44,861 nt of DNA from Candidatus Caribbeanibacter nitroreducens (GCA_947581645.1 CANPVF010000055.1:1-44861); one strand, 5' to 3'. Numbered from the stretch's first letter, positions 1 to 10,268 are shown. The notes: generated by a model from the letters alone, not told the origin. A program made the numbers and translations.

Positions 1-73
1 GACCGGGCCGCGAGGCGGCTCCGGACCCGGCCGGCCCGACTCCCGCTAGAGCCGAACCGAACCCCCGAGCTCC

Positions 74-1540
74 ATGTCCAGAACGCTCCCGATGCTCAGC
101 GACGGCGTCGCTCCTCCCGAGACGGAGGCAGGGCGCCACGAACCGCCCGACGACGCCCCGCGGGACAAGTGCGGCGTCTTCGCCGTCAGCGGCTCCGAGG
201 CGGCGGCCGAGCTCACCTACATGGGGCTCTACGCCCTGCAGCACCGGGGACAGGAGTCCGCCGGGATCGTCACCATCGACGACGACGGCGAGGCCCGATC
301 GCACCGCGGCATGGGCCTCGTGAGCGAGATCTTCGAGGACCCGGACATCCGGCAGCTCCAGGGCTCCACGTCGGTGGGGCACGTGCGGTACTCCACCGCC
401 GGCCACTCGGCCATGCGCAACGCCCAGCCCGTGCTGGTGGACTACCGGCGGGGGCCGCTCTCGCTGGCGCACAACGGCAACCTGACCAACGGGCTCGAGC
501 TGCGGGAGCGGCTGACCCGCGAGGGCGCGATCTTCCAGACGGACAGCGACTCCGAGGTGATCATCCACCTGATCTCCAACTCCCGCCGCGAGGCGGAGGC
601 CCAGCAGGTGGACGACGCCCTCACCCAGGTGACCGGGGCCTTCTCGCTGGTGCTGAGCATCGGCGACACGCTGTACGCCGCCCGGGATCCCCGCGGCTAT
701 CGCCCCCTCCTGCTGGGCGAGCTGGACGGCGCCACCATCGTGGCGTCCGAGACCTGCGCCCTGGACATCATCGGCGCCGAGTACGTGCGGGACGTCCAGC
801 CCGGAGAGGTGCTCCGGATCCGGGACGGCGAGGTGGAGCAGCTGCGTCCCCTGGAGCCCGAGGAGCCGGCCCCCTGCCTCTTCGAGCTCGTCTACTTCTC
901 CCGCCCCGACTCGCAGATCTGGGGCTGCAGCGTGGACGAGGCCCGGCGGGAATTCGGTCGGCAGCTGGCCCGCGAGCACCCCGTCGACGCCGACTGCGTC
1001 TTCTCGGTGCCCGACTCTGCCAACTCCTCGGCCCTGGGCTACTCCGAGGAGTCGGGGCTTCCCTTCGAGCTGGCCCTCATCCGGAACCACTACGTCGGCC
1101 GCACCTTCATCCAGCCGACGCAGGCCGGCCGCGACTTCAAGGTGCGCATGAAGTACAACGTGGTCCGGGACCGGGTGGAGGGGCAGCGGGTCGTGGTCGT
1201 GGACGACTCCCTGGTCCGCGGGACCACGAGCCGGGGGCTGCTCTCCCTGCTCCGGGAGGCCGGGGCCGAGGAGATCCACTTCCGCATCGCCTCGCCCCCG
1301 ATCCGCTATCCGTGCCACTACGGCATCGACATGCCGACCCGGGAGGAGCTCCTGGCCTCCGACAAGTCCGTGGAGGAGATCGCCGACCACCTGGGCGTGG
1401 ACTCCCTGGGGTACCTCTCCCTGGACGGAATGAAGGAGGCCGTGAGCGACTTCGGCCCCTTCTGCGACGCCTGCTGGACCGGCGACTACGACGCCCCGCT
1501 GGTCGACATCGAGGCCGGCTACGCGACGGTGGGGGCCTGA
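74..1540 (+). CDS. purF: Amidophosphoribosyltransferase (glutamine PRPP amidotransferase)
   Basis: N-terminal propeptide then DKCGVFAV (Cys nucleophile), LQHRGQESAG, GHVRYSTAG, PRPP-loop VVVVDDSLVRGTTSR, C-terminal FCDACWTGDY (Fe-S type Cys pattern). Confidence 0.97.
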   Translation: MSRTLPMLSDGVAPPETEAGRHEPPDDAPRDKCGVFAVSGSEAAAELTYMGLYALQHRGQESAGIVTIDDDGEARSHRGMGLVSEIFEDPDIRQLQGSTSVGHVRYSTAGHSAMRNAQPVLVDYRRGPLSLAHNGNLTNGLELRERLTREGAIFQTDSDSEVIIHLISNSRREAEAQQVDDALTQVTGAFSLVLSIGDTLYAARDPRGYRPLLLGELDGATIVASETCALDIIGAEYVRDVQPGEVLRIRDGEVEQLRPLEPEEPAPCLFELVYFSRPDSQIWGCSVDEARREFGRQLAREHPVDADCVFSVPDSANSSALGYSEESGLPFELALIRNHYVGRTFIQPTQAGRDFKVRMKYNVVRDRVEGQRVVVVDDSLVRGTTSRGLLSLLREAGAEEIHFRIASPPIRYPCHYGIDMPTREELLASDKSVEEIADHLGVDSLGYLSLDGMKEAVSDFGPFCDACWTGDYDAPLVDIEAGYATVGA

Positions 1541-1541
1541 C

Positions 1542-2699
1542 ATGGACGGGACGGCTTCCGAACCGACTGCCGCGACCGACGACACCAGCCGCGCCCCGGT
1601 CCTCCCGGAGCTCGGTGCCGAGCCCACCGGGTCGGAGGAGCGCTCGGTGTGGGACACCATCCACGACCTCCCGAAGGCCGAGCTCCACGTCCACCTGGAC
1701 GGCTCCCTGCGGCCGGGGACGGTGCTGGAGCTGGCGGACGAGCACGACGTGGAGCTCCCGGAGCGCGACCCGGAGCGCCTGGCCGACTACCTGTACGTGC
1801 GCAACGCCGAGAACCTGGAGGACTACCTCGCCCGGTTCGAGGTCACCACCTCGGTCATGCAGCACGCCGGAGCTCTGGAACGGGTGGCGTACGAGCTCTG
1901 CGAGGACGCGGCCCGGGAGAACGTCCGCTACCTGGAGATCCGCTACTCGCCGATCCTGCTCACCGAGAGGGGCCTGCCGCTTCCCGAGACCGTGGAGGCC
2001 CCGCTGCGCGGCATCGAGCGTGCCAGGGACGACCACGGCGTCGAGGCGAAGCTCATCATCTGCGGCATCCGGAACATGGACCCGGACGTCTCCCGGGACC
2101 TGGCGGACCTGGCCATCGCCTTCAAGGATCGTGGCGTCGTGGCCTTCGACCTGGCCGGGGCCGAGTACAACTACCCCGCCAAGAAGCACAAGAACGCGTT
2201 CTACATGGTCCGGAACGCCAACGTCAACGCCACGATCCACGCCGGAGAGGCGTACGGTCCCGAGTCCATCCACCAGGCTCTCCATTACTGCGGAGCACAC
2301 CGCATCGGCCACGGGACCCGGCTGTACGAGGACGAGGACCTGACCCGCTACGTGCGGGATCACCGGATCCCGCTGGAGATCTGCCTCACGAGCAACGTCC
2401 AGACCCGGGCCGTGGACGGCTTCTCCGAGCACCCGGTGCGGGAATACTTCGACCGGGGCCTGGTGGTGAGCCTCCACACCGACAACCGGCTCATGAGCCA
2501 GACCACGGTGACCGACGAGTACTTCCGGGCCTGGAAGCACCTGGACTTCGACCTGGAGGAGATCGGCGACATGATGATCGCCGGCTTCAGGAGTGCCTTC
2601 CTCGAGCGGGACGTGAAGAAGGAGCTCCTGGAGGACGTGATCCCCACGGTCCGGGAGATGACCGGGGGCGCGGTGAAGCCCGAGACCGAAGTGGTCTGA
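1542..2699 (+). CDS. add: Adenosine deaminase
   Basis: LPKAELHVHLDGSLRPGTVLELA metal-binding motif, IHAGEAYGPESI, HRIGHGTRL, SLHTDNR; starts 1 nt after the purF stop. Confidence 0.95.
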   Translation: MDGTASEPTAATDDTSRAPVLPELGAEPTGSEERSVWDTIHDLPKAELHVHLDGSLRPGTVLELADEHDVELPERDPERLADYLYVRNAENLEDYLARFEVTTSVMQHAGALERVAYELCEDAARENVRYLEIRYSPILLTERGLPLPETVEAPLRGIERARDDHGVEAKLIICGIRNMDPDVSRDLADLAIAFKDRGVVAFDLAGAEYNYPAKKHKNAFYMVRNANVNATIHAGEAYGPESIHQALHYCGAHRIGHGTRLYEDEDLTRYVRDHRIPLEICLTSNVQTRAVDGFSEHPVREYFDRGLVVSLHTDNRLMSQTTVTDEYFRAWKHLDFDLEEIGDMMIAGFRSAFLERDVKKELLEDVIPTVREMTGGAVKPETEVV

Positions 2700-2818
2700 G
2701 CGTCCGACCCGTTTCGCCGTCTCCGATCCGCCGGCCCACCGCGGGCCTCACAGCGGTGACACGACCCTCCCGTCCGTAACGCTGCCGTAACGACTTCGAA
2801 AGAGCACTTTCAGACCGG

Positions 2819-2847
2819 TTGATCCCCGCCCCCGGGGGGTCTACCAT
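2819..2847 (+). promoter_or_regulatory. Candidate sigma70-type promoter for the TonB-dependent receptor (TTGATC-N17-TACCAT)
   Basis: TTGATC at 2819-2824, 17-nt spacer containing CCCCCGGGGG, TACCAT at 2842-2847; intergenic, about 180 nt upstream of the ATG. Confidence 0.4.
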
Positions 2848-3030
2848 GCCGGCGTAGCGAGGAGAGGCGGGTGCACACTCTCCCTGTCGTTCCGACGACC
2901 CCCTCCCTCGAAGACATTCGGGTCCAGCCGAGATCCAGCTCACAGAAGAAGAGGACGCCGGATTCCCGACAGAGGGACCGCGCCGTTGCGAACCAGGCGA
3001 GCTCACGAACAACGAGGAAGCGATATCCAG

Positions 3031-6000
3031 ATGATCAACCGACTGACGAGGCGGCTCGGACGGGCGTCGCTGGCGGCGCTCGCGGGTCTGTGTCTGGTCC
3101 TGGCGGCGCCGTCCGCGCTCCAGGCCCAGGAGAGCACCACCGCGGGCTCCATCGTGGGCCAGGTGGTGAACCCGGACGGCACCCCGGCCACGAACGCCAG
3201 GGTCATCGTCACCAGCATCCAGCGCGGAACCACGAACGAGGTCCTCACCAACGACGAGGGCCGGTTCGTCGTGCCGCTGCTCCAGCCCGGATCGTACCGG
3301 GTGCGGGCCGAGAGCCCGCCGCAGCCGGCGGCAGAGCTCCCCTCCGTCACGGTGAACGTCGGACAGCGGACGACCGTGACGATGGAGCTGCGACCCGTCG
3401 AGGTGCAGGACATCGGCGTCGAGGTCGGCCGCGGCGGCGTGGACGCCGCCGAGGGTGGCGTCGTGGACCTGGTCACCGAGGAGCAGGTCAGCTCGCTCCC
3501 GACGCCCGGCCGTGACTTCACCGACTTCATCAGCCTCTCGGGCCTGGTGAGCAACCAGCCGGGCATCACCACCGGCGGGCAGTTCTCGATCGGCGGCGCC
3601 CGAACGTCGGGCACCAACATCCAGATCGACGGCGCCGACGCGAACAACAGCTTCTTCTCCGAGAACCGCGGCTCGTCGCGGGTGCCGTTCACCTTCTCCC
3701 TGGAGTCCATCCAGGAGTTCCAGGTCATCACGAACGGCTTCGACGTGGAGTACGGCCGCTTCAGCGGCGGCGTGGTGAACGCCGTCACCAAGAGCGGCGG
3801 CAACGAGTTCGAGGGGAGCGCCCACTTCTTCTGGCGCGACGAGCAGCTCACCACGGACAACTTCGACGGCACGTCGCCCACGGACTTCCAGGCCTTCCAG
3901 TTCGGCGGAACCATGTCCGGGCCCATCGTCGAGGACAAGCTGCACTACTTCGCGTCGGGCGACTTCCAGCAGTGGGACCAGCCCACCTTCGCGCTGACCC
4001 CGGAGCGGACCAACATCCACCCGGACACGATCCAGCGCATGAGGGACATCCTGGTCAACACCTACGGCTTCGAGCAGTCGTACATCGACGACCAGTTCGG
4101 GACCTTCACGGAGACCGAGGACCAGGCCAACCTGTTCGGCCGGCTGGACTACACGCTGAGCGACGACCACCGGCTCACGCTCCGCGCCAACTACTCTGAC
4201 TTCACGAACAGCAACGACCGTCTCTTCGAGAGCGGCCTCGAGGCCCGCACGGCGGGCTCCACCTTCGAGGACCAGGCGATCTCGGTGGTGGGGGAGTGGA
4301 ACGCCGTCTTCACCCGGGACGTCTACAACACGCTACGGGTCCAGTACTCGTACGAGGACCGACCGCGTCCGGGGAACAGCGACCTGCCGAACTTCGGCAT
4401 CCAGACGACGACCCGGGACGACGAGCCGGCGACGATGTTCTTCGGCGGCGAGAACTTCGGCATCACCTTCGCCAACCGGCTGGAGGAGAAGAAGATACAG
4501 GTCACCGACAACCTGACCCTCACCGCCGGTGACCACACCTTCAAGGTCGGCACGGACAACATCTTCACGAACATCCGGAACAAGTTCTGGCTGAACGGCA
4601 ACGGCCTCACGACGTTCGAGAGCCTGGACCAGTTCGAGTCGCAGTCGTCCGGATTCTACTTCCGCTTCACGCCGTCCACGGAGGACCCGCAGCCGCCGGT
4701 GGCGGACTTCGCCTTCAACCAGTACGCGGTCTACGCCCAGGACCAGTGGCAGGCCACGGATCGGCTCCTGCTCACGGCGGGCCTCCGGTACGACCTCATG
4801 AGCTATCCCGACGAGGGGCCGCCGCTGGAGAACGACGACTTCGCGCAGGCGGTCCAGAGCTTCGGCCTCTCGGTGGAAACGGTCCCCGAGGACACGGACA
4901 ACTGGGGACCGCGCCTCTCCTTCACGTACGACCTGCAGGAGGACGAATCGCAGGTGCTCCGCGGCGGCGCCGGCATCTTCTACGGGCCGATGCCCGGCGT
5001 GACCCACGGCAACGTGCTCCAGAGCACACCGCGTCCGAACCGCTTCTTCGGCTGCGTGGGGCCGAGCTGGCAGAACTACCGGAACATGGACGGCCCGGGG
5101 AACGTGCCCACCAGCGCGGACGACTTCGCCGCCTTCTGCTTCGCCGACACTCCCGAGATGACGATCTGGGGCGAGGACGTGGAGCAGTCCACCACCTACA
5201 AGGCCAACCTGGGCTACGAGCAGCGGCTGGCCGAGAACTGGCGGGCCAGCATCCAGGGGATCTTCACCCGGACGACCAACCTGTTCGGGGCCGTCAACAA
5301 CAACCTGGACACCGACCTGGAGGACGGAACCGGCTTCAGTAGACCCTCCGGTCGGCCTGTGTTCGTCAACCCCGACACCTACGATCCGACGCCCGAGGGG
5401 TCCGACATCGCTGCTGCGCGAGTCAACGAGGACCTGCGGACGCTGTACACGCAGGTGAGCAACGGCGAGGCGCGGGCGTACAACCTGAAGCTCGAGTTCC
5501 AGGGGAATCCCACCGAGGACCTCCGCCTGGCGGGCAACTACACGATGAACTTCGCCTACGACAACAGCACCACCGAGTGCTGCACCGGCAACGCCCTGCT
5601 CTTCGACACGCCGACGGCCGGCAATCCCAACTTCCTGGGCGACCCCGGCGACGACGAGGACGGATCCTGGGGGCCCTCCAAGACGCAGCGGCGCCACGTG
5701 GTCGTTCTGAACGCCATGTGGGACCTGCCGGCGGGCTTCGAGGTGAGCGGCATCTACCGCGGCCAGTCCGGCAACCCGTTCACCCCCTCCGTCAACGGCG
5801 ACCTCAACTTCGACGGAGAGGCGGAGAACGATCGGCCGTACCTGCCGGATCCCGACAATCCGGGCGCGTCGGGCTACGCGTTCGCCTCCAGCAGCGACCT
5901 GGATCGCTACCGGGGTCTGCTGAACGAATACTCCTGCCTTCAGGACGCCGTGGGGAGCATCATCTCCCGGAACACCTGCTCGAACCCCTGGTGGCACAGC

Positions 6001-6264
6001 GTCGACGTGAAGGTCAAGAAGACCTTCCAGACGGTGGGCGATCAGAGCTTCGACGTGATCGTCGACATGTTCAACGTCCTGGACGGCCTGGGGATGAGCG
6101 CCGGCGAGTTCGTCTTCCGCGAGGACGAGCTCTTCCAGGTCGAGGGATACGATTCCGACACCGACCAGGTCACGGTGAGCACGGGGCAGTTCGGCCGGGA
6201 GATCCCGGTGGGCTTCACCCCGTTCCAGTTCCAGGCCCAGGTGGGCGTGCAGTACCACTTCTGA
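3031..6264 (+). CDS. TonB-dependent receptor, Oar-like, with N-terminal carboxypeptidase-regulatory-like domain
   Basis: Signal peptide MINRLTRRLGRASLAALAGLCLVLAAPSALQAQ; GSIVGQVVNPDGTPATNARVIVT...LLQPGSYRVRAE (CarboxypepD_reg); plug and barrel with C-terminal FQFQAQVGVQYHF. GAGGAAG upstream of the ATG at 3031 supports this start over 2986. Confidence 0.93.
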   Translation: MINRLTRRLGRASLAALAGLCLVLAAPSALQAQESTTAGSIVGQVVNPDGTPATNARVIVTSIQRGTTNEVLTNDEGRFVVPLLQPGSYRVRAESPPQPAAELPSVTVNVGQRTTVTMELRPVEVQDIGVEVGRGGVDAAEGGVVDLVTEEQVSSLPTPGRDFTDFISLSGLVSNQPGITTGGQFSIGGARTSGTNIQIDGADANNSFFSENRGSSRVPFTFSLESIQEFQVITNGFDVEYGRFSGGVVNAVTKSGGNEFEGSAHFFWRDEQLTTDNFDGTSPTDFQAFQFGGTMSGPIVEDKLHYFASGDFQQWDQPTFALTPERTNIHPDTIQRMRDILVNTYGFEQSYIDDQFGTFTETEDQANLFGRLDYTLSDDHRLTLRANYSDFTNSNDRLFESGLEARTAGSTFEDQAISVVGEWNAVFTRDVYNTLRVQYSYEDRPRPGNSDLPNFGIQTTTRDDEPATMFFGGENFGITFANRLEEKKIQVTDNLTLTAGDHTFKVGTDNIFTNIRNKFWLNGNGLTTFESLDQFESQSSGFYFRFTPSTEDPQPPVADFAFNQYAVYAQDQWQATDRLLLTAGLRYDLMSYPDEGPPLENDDFAQAVQSFGLSVETVPEDTDNWGPRLSFTYDLQEDESQVLRGGAGIFYGPMPGVTHGNVLQSTPRPNRFFGCVGPSWQNYRNMDGPGNVPTSADDFAAFCFADTPEMTIWGEDVEQSTTYKANLGYEQRLAENWRASIQGIFTRTTNLFGAVNNNLDTDLEDGTGFSRPSGRPVFVNPDTYDPTPEGSDIAAARVNEDLRTLYTQVSNGEARAYNLKLEFQGNPTEDLRLAGNYTMNFAYDNSTTECCTGNALLFDTPTAGNPNFLGDPGDDEDGSWGPSKTQRRHVVVLNAMWDLPAGFEVSGIYRGQSGNPFTPSVNGDLNFDGEAENDRPYLPDPDNPGASGYAFASSSDLDRYRGLLNEYSCLQDAVGSIISRNTCSNPWWHSVDVKVKKTFQTVGDQSFDVIVDMFNVLDGLGMSAGEFVFREDELFQVEGYDSDTDQVTVSTGQFGREIPVGFTPFQFQAQVGVQYHF

Positions 6265-6318
6265 CGGCCTGACCGGCGGCGCCGGCCGGGGCCCCGGTCC
6301 GGCCCGTCGACCTCATCG

Positions 6319-6370
6319 AAACGAGAAGCCCCGCGGCCCGTCCGGGCCTGCGGGGCTTTTCGTTTTTTCT
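6319..6370 (+). terminator. Intrinsic terminator of the TonB receptor gene
   Basis: AAACGAGAAGCCCCGC...GCGGGGCTTTTCGTTTTTT: about 15-bp outer stem with one G-T wobble, inner GGCCC/GGGCC stem, T-tract at 6363-6368; lies between convergent genes. Confidence 0.88.
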
Positions 6371-6431
6371 ACTGGTCCATTCGGGTCTCCGCGGAGACGT
6401 GCGGCCGCACGTCCCGGACGGACGGCACGCC

Positions 6432-7436
6432 TCAGCCGGCGGCCAGCCGCTCCTCGGCCAGCTCCACGTGGTCCGAGCTTCCGATGTACAGGGGCGTCCG
6501 CTGATGCAGGTTCTGCGGGTTCAGGGACAGGATGTCCCGCTCTCCGTCGCTGGCCCGACCGCCCGCCTCCTCGCAGATCATGGCCATGGGCGCGGCCTCG
6601 TACAGGAGCCGCAGCTTGCCCTCCGGATTGGCCCGGTTCCCCGGGTACATGAAGAGCCCTCCGTTCATCAGCGTCCGGTGAAAGTCGGCCACCAGGGAGC
6701 CGACGTAGCGGGCGGAGAAGCCGCCGCCGTCCCGCTCCCGTCCCGTCTTCAGGTGCTCGACGAGCCCCCGCTGGTCCTCCGACCACTTGTCGGCATGCCC
6801 CTCGTTCACGCTGTACACGCGGTCGCCGGGGTCCGGGATCCGGATGTCGCGGTGGGAGAGCAGGAACTCCCCGATGGACGGGTCCAGGGTGAACCCGTGG
6901 ACGCCGTTTCCGGTGGTGTACACGAGTATGGTGGAGGAGCCGTAGAGGATGTACCCGGCGGCCTCCTGTCGGTGGCCCGGCTGCACCAGGTCGTCCCGCG
7001 TCCCGTCCCGCCCCTGGCTCACCCTCTCGTGGATGGAGAAGATGGTACCGATGGAGATGTTCACGTCGATATTGGAGCTCCCGTCCAGCGGATCGAACAG
7101 GAGCGCGTAGTCGCCGGTGGGGAACTCCTCCGGGATGGGGAGCGGGTCCTCCTGCTCCTCCGACGCCATGACGCACAGGTGACCGCCGTGATCCATGGCC
7201 CGAAACACGACGTCGTGGGCGAACTCGTCCAGCTTCTGGACCTCCTCGCCGTGGACGTTCTGGCGGCCGGTCTGGCCCAGGATGTCGACGAGGCCGGCCT
7301 TCCTCACCTGCCGGTTGATGAGCTTACCGGCCAGCGCCAGGTCCTGGAGGATGCTGGAGAACGCGCCCGTGGCTCCCGGGTGGCGGCGCTCCTGTTCGAC
7401 GATGTGGCGGTCGAGGGTGACGACGGATCGGTCCAT
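6432..7436 (-). CDS. fbp: Fructose-1,6-bisphosphatase class I
   Basis: TLDRHIVEQERRHPGATG, FDPLDGSSNIDVNISIGTIFSI, GGLFMYPGN, YEAAPMAMICEEAGG. Start set at the Met before DRSVVTLDRHIVEQ rather than the ORF start at 7517. Confidence 0.95.
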   Translation of the reverse strand: MDRSVVTLDRHIVEQERRHPGATGAFSSILQDLALAGKLINRQVRKAGLVDILGQTGRQNVHGEEVQKLDEFAHDVVFRAMDHGGHLCVMASEEQEDPLPIPEEFPTGDYALLFDPLDGSSNIDVNISIGTIFSIHERVSQGRDGTRDDLVQPGHRQEAAGYILYGSSTILVYTTGNGVHGFTLDPSIGEFLLSHRDIRIPDPGDRVYSVNEGHADKWSEDQRGLVEHLKTGRERDGGGFSARYVGSLVADFHRTLMNGGLFMYPGNRANPEGKLRLLYEAAPMAMICEEAGGRASDGERDILSLNPQNLHQRTPLYIGSSDHVELAEERLAAG

Positions 7437-7567
7437 GGGGGCGGGGATGGTATGAGCGTGGCGCGTACTCTCACGAGAGGTCGAGCGGAACTGCGCCGGG
7501 ACCATACGCGTCGGCACGGTCCCGGGACAAGCCGGGCGAGCCGTCCGTCAGCGGTCCTCCCCCCGTG

Positions 7568-10003
7568 TCACTCCTCCAGCCGCCACCCGCCCTCCCGCCC
7601 GACGCGCACGCAGACCGTGCCGTCGCGGTCGGTCCGCCGCACCCGGACGCCGGCGTCCGTCAGCGTGGCCAGGGTCAGCGGGTGCGGGTGACCGAACCAG
7701 TTGCCGCGGCCGACCGAGATCACCGCCAGCGACGGCGAGACCGCCCGCACCCAGGCCGGCGCCGTGGAGGTGCGGCTGCCGTGATGGCCGACGCTCAGCA
7801 CGTCGGCCCGGAGCGAGTCCGTCGGCCAGCGCCGGAGCATGGCCATCTCGCGCGCCATGGAGGCGTCGCCGGTGGTCACCCACGTGAAGCTCCCGCCCAC
7901 GGTCACGCGGAGGCTGACGCCGGCGTCGTTGGACGGGAGACGCTCCGGACGCGGTGACTCCGGCTCGGGCCCCGCGTCCAGGACCAGCAGCTCCACCTCG
8001 TCCACTCGCATCCGGTCCCCGGCCCGGAGGGTCAGCCACCGGGCGCCCTCGTGTCCCACCGCCTGCAGGAATCGCAGGTGAGCCCCTCCCGGGAGCGCGG
8101 CGCCGGCCGAGGCCACCCGGCGGACGCGGAGTCTCTCCAGCACGGCCTCCCCGCCGCCCACGTGATCGAGGTCCGGGTGAGAGAGGGCCAGGAGCTCCAC
8201 GGACCCGGCGCCCCGGGCCCGCAGGAACGGCACTACGGTGGACAGCCCCCGGTCGGGGCCCGGACGTCCGGGTGGCGTGGCGGGGCCGGTGTCCAGGAGG
8301 AGCCATCGCCCCGCCCGGGTCCGGATCGCGGCGGCGTCCCCCTGCCCCACGTCCAGTGTGCAGACCAGGGTCCCGCGGCCACCCCGGATTCCGGTCCACG
8401 CGCTCGCCAGCGACGGCCAGGTCAGACCCACCAGGACCGCCGCGGCCAGGGGCGTCACGCAGCGCGCCACCCGCCCGCCGCGGACGTACCGGACCCAGGC
8501 CAGGAGCAGGAAGGCGGCGATCAGCCAGTACGCCGGTCCGGGCGGCGCGGCTTCGACCTGGCCTCCGGGCACCGACGCGAAGCCGTCCACGACGGCCGTG
8601 AGGGAGCGGAGGAGGCCCGTGGCCGCCCCCTCCGCGGCCCACGCTGTCCACCCGGGGAGCACCAGGACCGCCACCGCGGACAGGAGCGCGAGGCCCAGCA
8701 GGGGCGTCCCCAGGAGACCCGAGGCTGCGGCCACGGGAGCGGCCCGCTGGAAATGGAGGGCCGTCAGCGGGGCCGTCATGGCGCAGGCGCCGGCCCCCGC
8801 CGCGGCGGACAGGACCAGCGTTCGGGTCCTCCGTCCCGGCTTCCGCCCCTCGAGCAGACGCCGGCCCGTGGCCGCACCGAGGACCACGCCCCCGAAGCCG
8901 GCGAAGGAGAGCTGGAAGCCGGGACCGATCGCCGTCAGCGGGTCCGCCAGGAGCGCCGCCGCGGCCGCGGCCCCGAGGAGATCCGACGTCCGGACCGGGC
9001 TCCCGCGGAGCCTCGAGAGGGCCCAGCCCGCGAAGAGGAGGCTCGCGCGAACCGCCGATGGCGGCGCCCCGATCCACAGCACGTAGGCGCCGGTGAGCCC
9101 GGCCGCCGCCACGTGGCGGGACCCGGTGGGGAGGACCAGCCCGAAGAGCCAGGCGGCCGCCGCGGCCAGCACGCCCACGTGCAGGCCGGAGATGGCCAGG
9201 AGGTGCGCGAGCCCGGCCCGGGCGAAGCGGCGGCTCACGCCCTCCGGGAGCCCTCCCCGGTCGGCCAGCGTGAGGGCCCGCGCCAGGGCGGCGGCGTCCG
9301 GCGGCAGTCGCTCCCGGTAGCGGCCCGCCGCTCGACCCCGCCAGCGGGCCGCCGCGGCCCCGAGGCGTTCCCCGGGCCCGATCTCCCGACCCGTGGAGCG
9401 GGTCATCTCGTCGGCCCGCAGGAAGCCGCGGTGCTGCGGCCTGCGGAGCTCTTCGCCCGCCGGATAGGGCCGCCACGAGCCCTGCACCCGCACGTGCTCA
9501 CCCCGTGGGGGGAGAATCCCGGGGTCGGCCCGGACCGTGAGCGCGGGCAGCTCGCACCGGCGACCGCCGGAGCGGAGCGAGACCGCGGCGAGCGCGGCTC
9601 GGGCGGTCGCCCCGTCGGCGTCCGGGGACGCGACCGCCGTCAGCAGTCCCGCTGCCCGCACCGGTGCGTCCCGCAGCAGGTCGGAGACGCAGGCGGAATG
9701 GGCCCGGCCGGCGGAGCGCAGCCCCAGGGCGGCACCGCACAGGAGACAGACCGCCAGCGGGAGGGCGACGCCCGGCAGGTCGCCTCGGGCGGCCCCTGTC
9801 CGGCGGCGTTCGAGCCATCCGGGCAGATGGCCGGGGGGAAGGAGGAGGACGGCCGCCGCGACCAGGGGGATCACGGCGAGGGCGAGCCCGGGGAACCCGG
9901 CCGGCAGCGTCGAGCCGGCGGGGCGGGTTCCCCCGGCCAGCACACCGGCCGACAGGAAGGCCCCGGCCCAGAAGATTCCGCCAGCGCGCCGGGTCCGCTT
10001 CAC
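7568..10003 (-). CDS. comEC: ComEC/Rec2 family competence protein (DNA uptake channel with C-terminal metallo-beta-lactamase domain)
   Basis: Competence domain HLLAISGLHVGVLAAAAAWLFG, many TM segments; C-terminal DVGQGDAAAIRTRAGRWLLLDTGP and SHPDLDHVGGGEAVL. Confidence 0.93.
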   Translation of the reverse strand: MKRTRRAGGIFWAGAFLSAGVLAGGTRPAGSTLPAGFPGLALAVIPLVAAAVLLLPPGHLPGWLERRRTGAARGDLPGVALPLAVCLLCGAALGLRSAGRAHSACVSDLLRDAPVRAAGLLTAVASPDADGATARAALAAVSLRSGGRRCELPALTVRADPGILPPRGEHVRVQGSWRPYPAGEELRRPQHRGFLRADEMTRSTGREIGPGERLGAAAARWRGRAAGRYRERLPPDAAALARALTLADRGGLPEGVSRRFARAGLAHLLAISGLHVGVLAAAAAWLFGLVLPTGSRHVAAAGLTGAYVLWIGAPPSAVRASLLFAGWALSRLRGSPVRTSDLLGAAAAAALLADPLTAIGPGFQLSFAGFGGVVLGAATGRRLLEGRKPGRRTRTLVLSAAAGAGACAMTAPLTALHFQRAAPVAAASGLLGTPLLGLALLSAVAVLVLPGWTAWAAEGAATGLLRSLTAVVDGFASVPGGQVEAAPPGPAYWLIAAFLLLAWVRYVRGGRVARCVTPLAAAVLVGLTWPSLASAWTGIRGGRGTLVCTLDVGQGDAAAIRTRAGRWLLLDTGPATPPGRPGPDRGLSTVVPFLRARGAGSVELLALSHPDLDHVGGGEAVLERLRVRRVASAGAALPGGAHLRFLQAVGHEGARWLTLRAGDRMRVDEVELLVLDAGPEPESPRPERLPSNDAGVSLRVTVGGSFTWVTTGDASMAREMAMLRRWPTDSLRADVLSVGHHGSRTSTAPAWVRAVSPSLAVISVGRGNWFGHPHPLTLATLTDAGVRVRRTDRDGTVCVRVGREGGWRLEE

Positions 10004-10013
10004 CGGCCCGCCG

Positions 10014-10268
10014 CTACTCCTCCCCCTCGATCACCTCCCGGTAGCGCCGGAGGGTGCGCCGGGTCCTGAGATCCGCCTTCAGTCCCGCCAGGAAGACCGC
10101 CAGCATTCCCAGGAGGACCGAACCGAAGACGAGCACCGGGAGGGAGACGGAGCGGAGGGTCACGATGCCCAGCTCCACGGTCACCTGCTGGTCGCCGTTG
10201 GCCACGGCGAAGCCGAAGGCCAGGCCGGCGACCACGACGAAGGTGAGGGCACGGATCCAGAACTTCAC
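10014..10268 (-). CDS. Small two-TM membrane protein, LapA/DUF1049-like
   Basis: VKFWIRALTFVVVAGLAFGFAVANGDQQVTVELGIVTLRSVSLPVLVFGSVLLGMLAVFLAGLKADLRTRRTLRRY; GTG start overlaps the miaB stop by 4 nt. The supplied 511-aa ORF is this gene plus out-of-frame upstream sequence. Confidence 0.72.
   Translation of the reverse strand: MKFWIRALTFVVVAGLAFGFAVANGDQQVTVELGIVTLRSVSLPVLVFGSVLLGMLAVFLAGLKADLRTRRTLRRYREVIEGEE

Noticed and set aside
2-49. Possible 3' end of an upstream CDS (…TGPRGGSGPGRPDSR-stop)
   Set aside because: Only 15 low-complexity codons visible; cannot be supported without sequence to the left.
169-2343. 724-aa (+) ORF crossing purF and add in another frame
   Set aside because: Arg/Pro/Gly-rich frame-shifted translation; purF and add are clearly in the other frame.
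4333-6258. 641-aa (-) ORF opposite the TonB receptor
   Set aside because: Antisense mirror frame; no signal, motif or start context; the (+) frame is an obvious receptor.
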